Made by a program: the position numbers and the translations under genes
The notes under the pieces: model-generated
What the model saw: only the letters and a program-made list of their open reading frames with translations
What the model was told of the DNA's origin: nothing
Database searches by the model: none
Part shown: one piece after another, positions 6,588 to 6,928 of the stretch
Layout of the letters: each line of letters opens with the position of its first letter
Position numbering within the stretch: position 1 is the stretch's first letter
NCBI GenBank assembly: GCA_903848435.1
Contig: CAINGG010000184.1
Coordinates: 1 to 6,928, forward strand
DNA length: 6,928 nt
From: an uncultured Actinomycetes bacterium
GTDB lineage: Bacteria > Actinomycetota > Actinomycetes > S36-B12
Direction of reading: 5' to 3'

Positions 6588-6623
6588 CCTCGGCTAAGCA
6601 CCCACACCCACAACGGACCCCGT
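6588..6623 (+). repeat. Imperfect direct repeat, copy 2
   Basis: Starts CCTCGGCTAAGCACCCACAC. It matches copy 1 with five substitutions and no gaps. It has TAA where copy 1 has the mutase TAG, but sits in a different frame relative to the gene because the 103-base offset is not a multiple of three. Confidence 0.8.
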
Positions 6624-6627
6624 CCGT
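6613..6627 (-). terminator. Hairpin directly after the rightmost minus-strand gene
   Basis: ACGGAC-CCC-GTCCGT on the plus strand is a perfect six-base-pair stem with a three-base loop. It overlaps the last base of the minus-strand stop (TGA, 6629-6627). Its position suits termination of that gene, but there is no T-run. Confidence 0.4.
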
Positions 6628-6928
6628 CAGGCCTCGCCGACCTTGGCGGCCGGACAGCGCGCCGAGAGGTCAGCCAGCATCGAGTCGAGTTCCGTGCGCG
6701 TAGCGGGAAGAATCCACGAGGCACCTGAGCTGTCCTCAATGAAGATGTGCAGCCCGATCGTCGACGTGCCGTCATCGGGCTCCCAGTGAACGATCGGCAC
6801 AGACTTCGCGATCATGGGCCGCAAGGACACGATGCGCTCTGGCTCAGCCTGGATGATGCGCTTGAGCAGAGCCACCCTGCGCTTCACCTTGAAGAAGGCT
6901 CCGTACAGCATCAGCCCCGCAACGCCAA
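6627..6928 (-). CDS. Uncharacterised protein, probable membrane-anchored, N-terminus cut by window edge
   Basis: I do not recognise a named family. The 99 visible residues begin inside a hydrophobic stretch (GVAGLMLYGAFF), followed at once by basic residues (KVKRRVALLKRI). This looks like the end of a transmembrane helix with its cytoplasmic positive flank. A small soluble domain of about 75 residues follows, containing ERIVSLRP, the beta-like segment TIGLHIFIEDSSGASWILPA, and a final helix TELDSMLADLSARCPAA. The frame is open to the right edge. An internal ATG at 6911 has only a weak GGGG upstream and would begin within the hydrophobic segment, so a start outside the window is more likely. 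The gene converges on the mutase operon and so is separately transcribed. Role unknown. Confidence 0.65.
   Translation of the reverse strand, partial: GVAGLMLYGAFFKVKRRVALLKRIIQAEPERIVSLRPMIAKSVPIVHWEPDDGTSTIGLHIFIEDSSGASWILPATRTELDSMLADLSARCPAAKVGEA

Larger units (their letters stand above)
6495..6626. other. Convergent intergenic region with hairpins and repeats
   Basis: This 132-base stretch lies between the mutase stop and the end of the minus-strand gene. It holds three hairpins and one and a half copies of the 36-base direct repeat described separately. I see no coding sequence in it. Confidence 0.7.

Noticed and set aside
6600..6613. Tandem CCCACA-like microrepeat
   Set aside because: Only two to three short units; best regarded as part of direct repeat copy 2, not a separate repeat array.
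1..6928. CRISPR arrays, tRNA or rRNA genes, transposases or a phage module
   Set aside because: None was seen on either strand; apart from the 36-base pair there are no regular repeats and no recombinase motifs.

Overview
The window is GC-rich and densely packed, with long open frames, strong C/G preference at third codon positions, GTG starts, few AT-rich stretches and one likely leaderless promoter. This fits a high-GC actinomycete or a close relative. That is inferred from composition and gene style; there is no rRNA or other taxonomic marker here.

Layout. Two genes read leftward from a shared control region near 2409-2494. The first is a 358-residue C45-family (penicillin acyltransferase-like) Ntn hydrolase (1332-2408). 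It is followed 15 bases later by an ATP-grasp ligase (1-1316) that runs off the left edge. Three genes read rightward from the same control region: an amidase-signature hydrolase (2495-3919), a uridine phosphorylase most like the animal UPP1/UPP2 type (3931-4836), and a phosphohexomutase/phosphopentomutase-family enzyme (4836-6494). The three are tightly packed (11-base gap, then a TGATG overlap), so they are probably one operon. A short intergenic stretch (6495-6626) holds three hairpins and an imperfect 36-base direct repeat. The C-terminal part of a probable small membrane-anchored protein (6627-6928, minus strand) converges on it.

How the genes may work together. Uridine phosphorylase releases ribose-1-phosphate and uracil. 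A PGM2-like mutase can convert pentose-1-phosphate to pentose-5-phosphate, so the last two genes form a plausible nucleoside-salvage pair. The other three genes all belong to families that make or break amide bonds: ATP-grasp makes them, while C45 and amidase-signature enzymes cleave or exchange them. Whether the amide chemistry and nucleoside chemistry share a substrate cannot be read from the sequence. The divergent arrangement around a perfect 14-base palindrome makes joint regulation plausible.

Most genes belong to known families. The least explained elements are the C45/ATP-grasp pair, the divergent operator, and the repeat/hairpin structure after the mutase gene.
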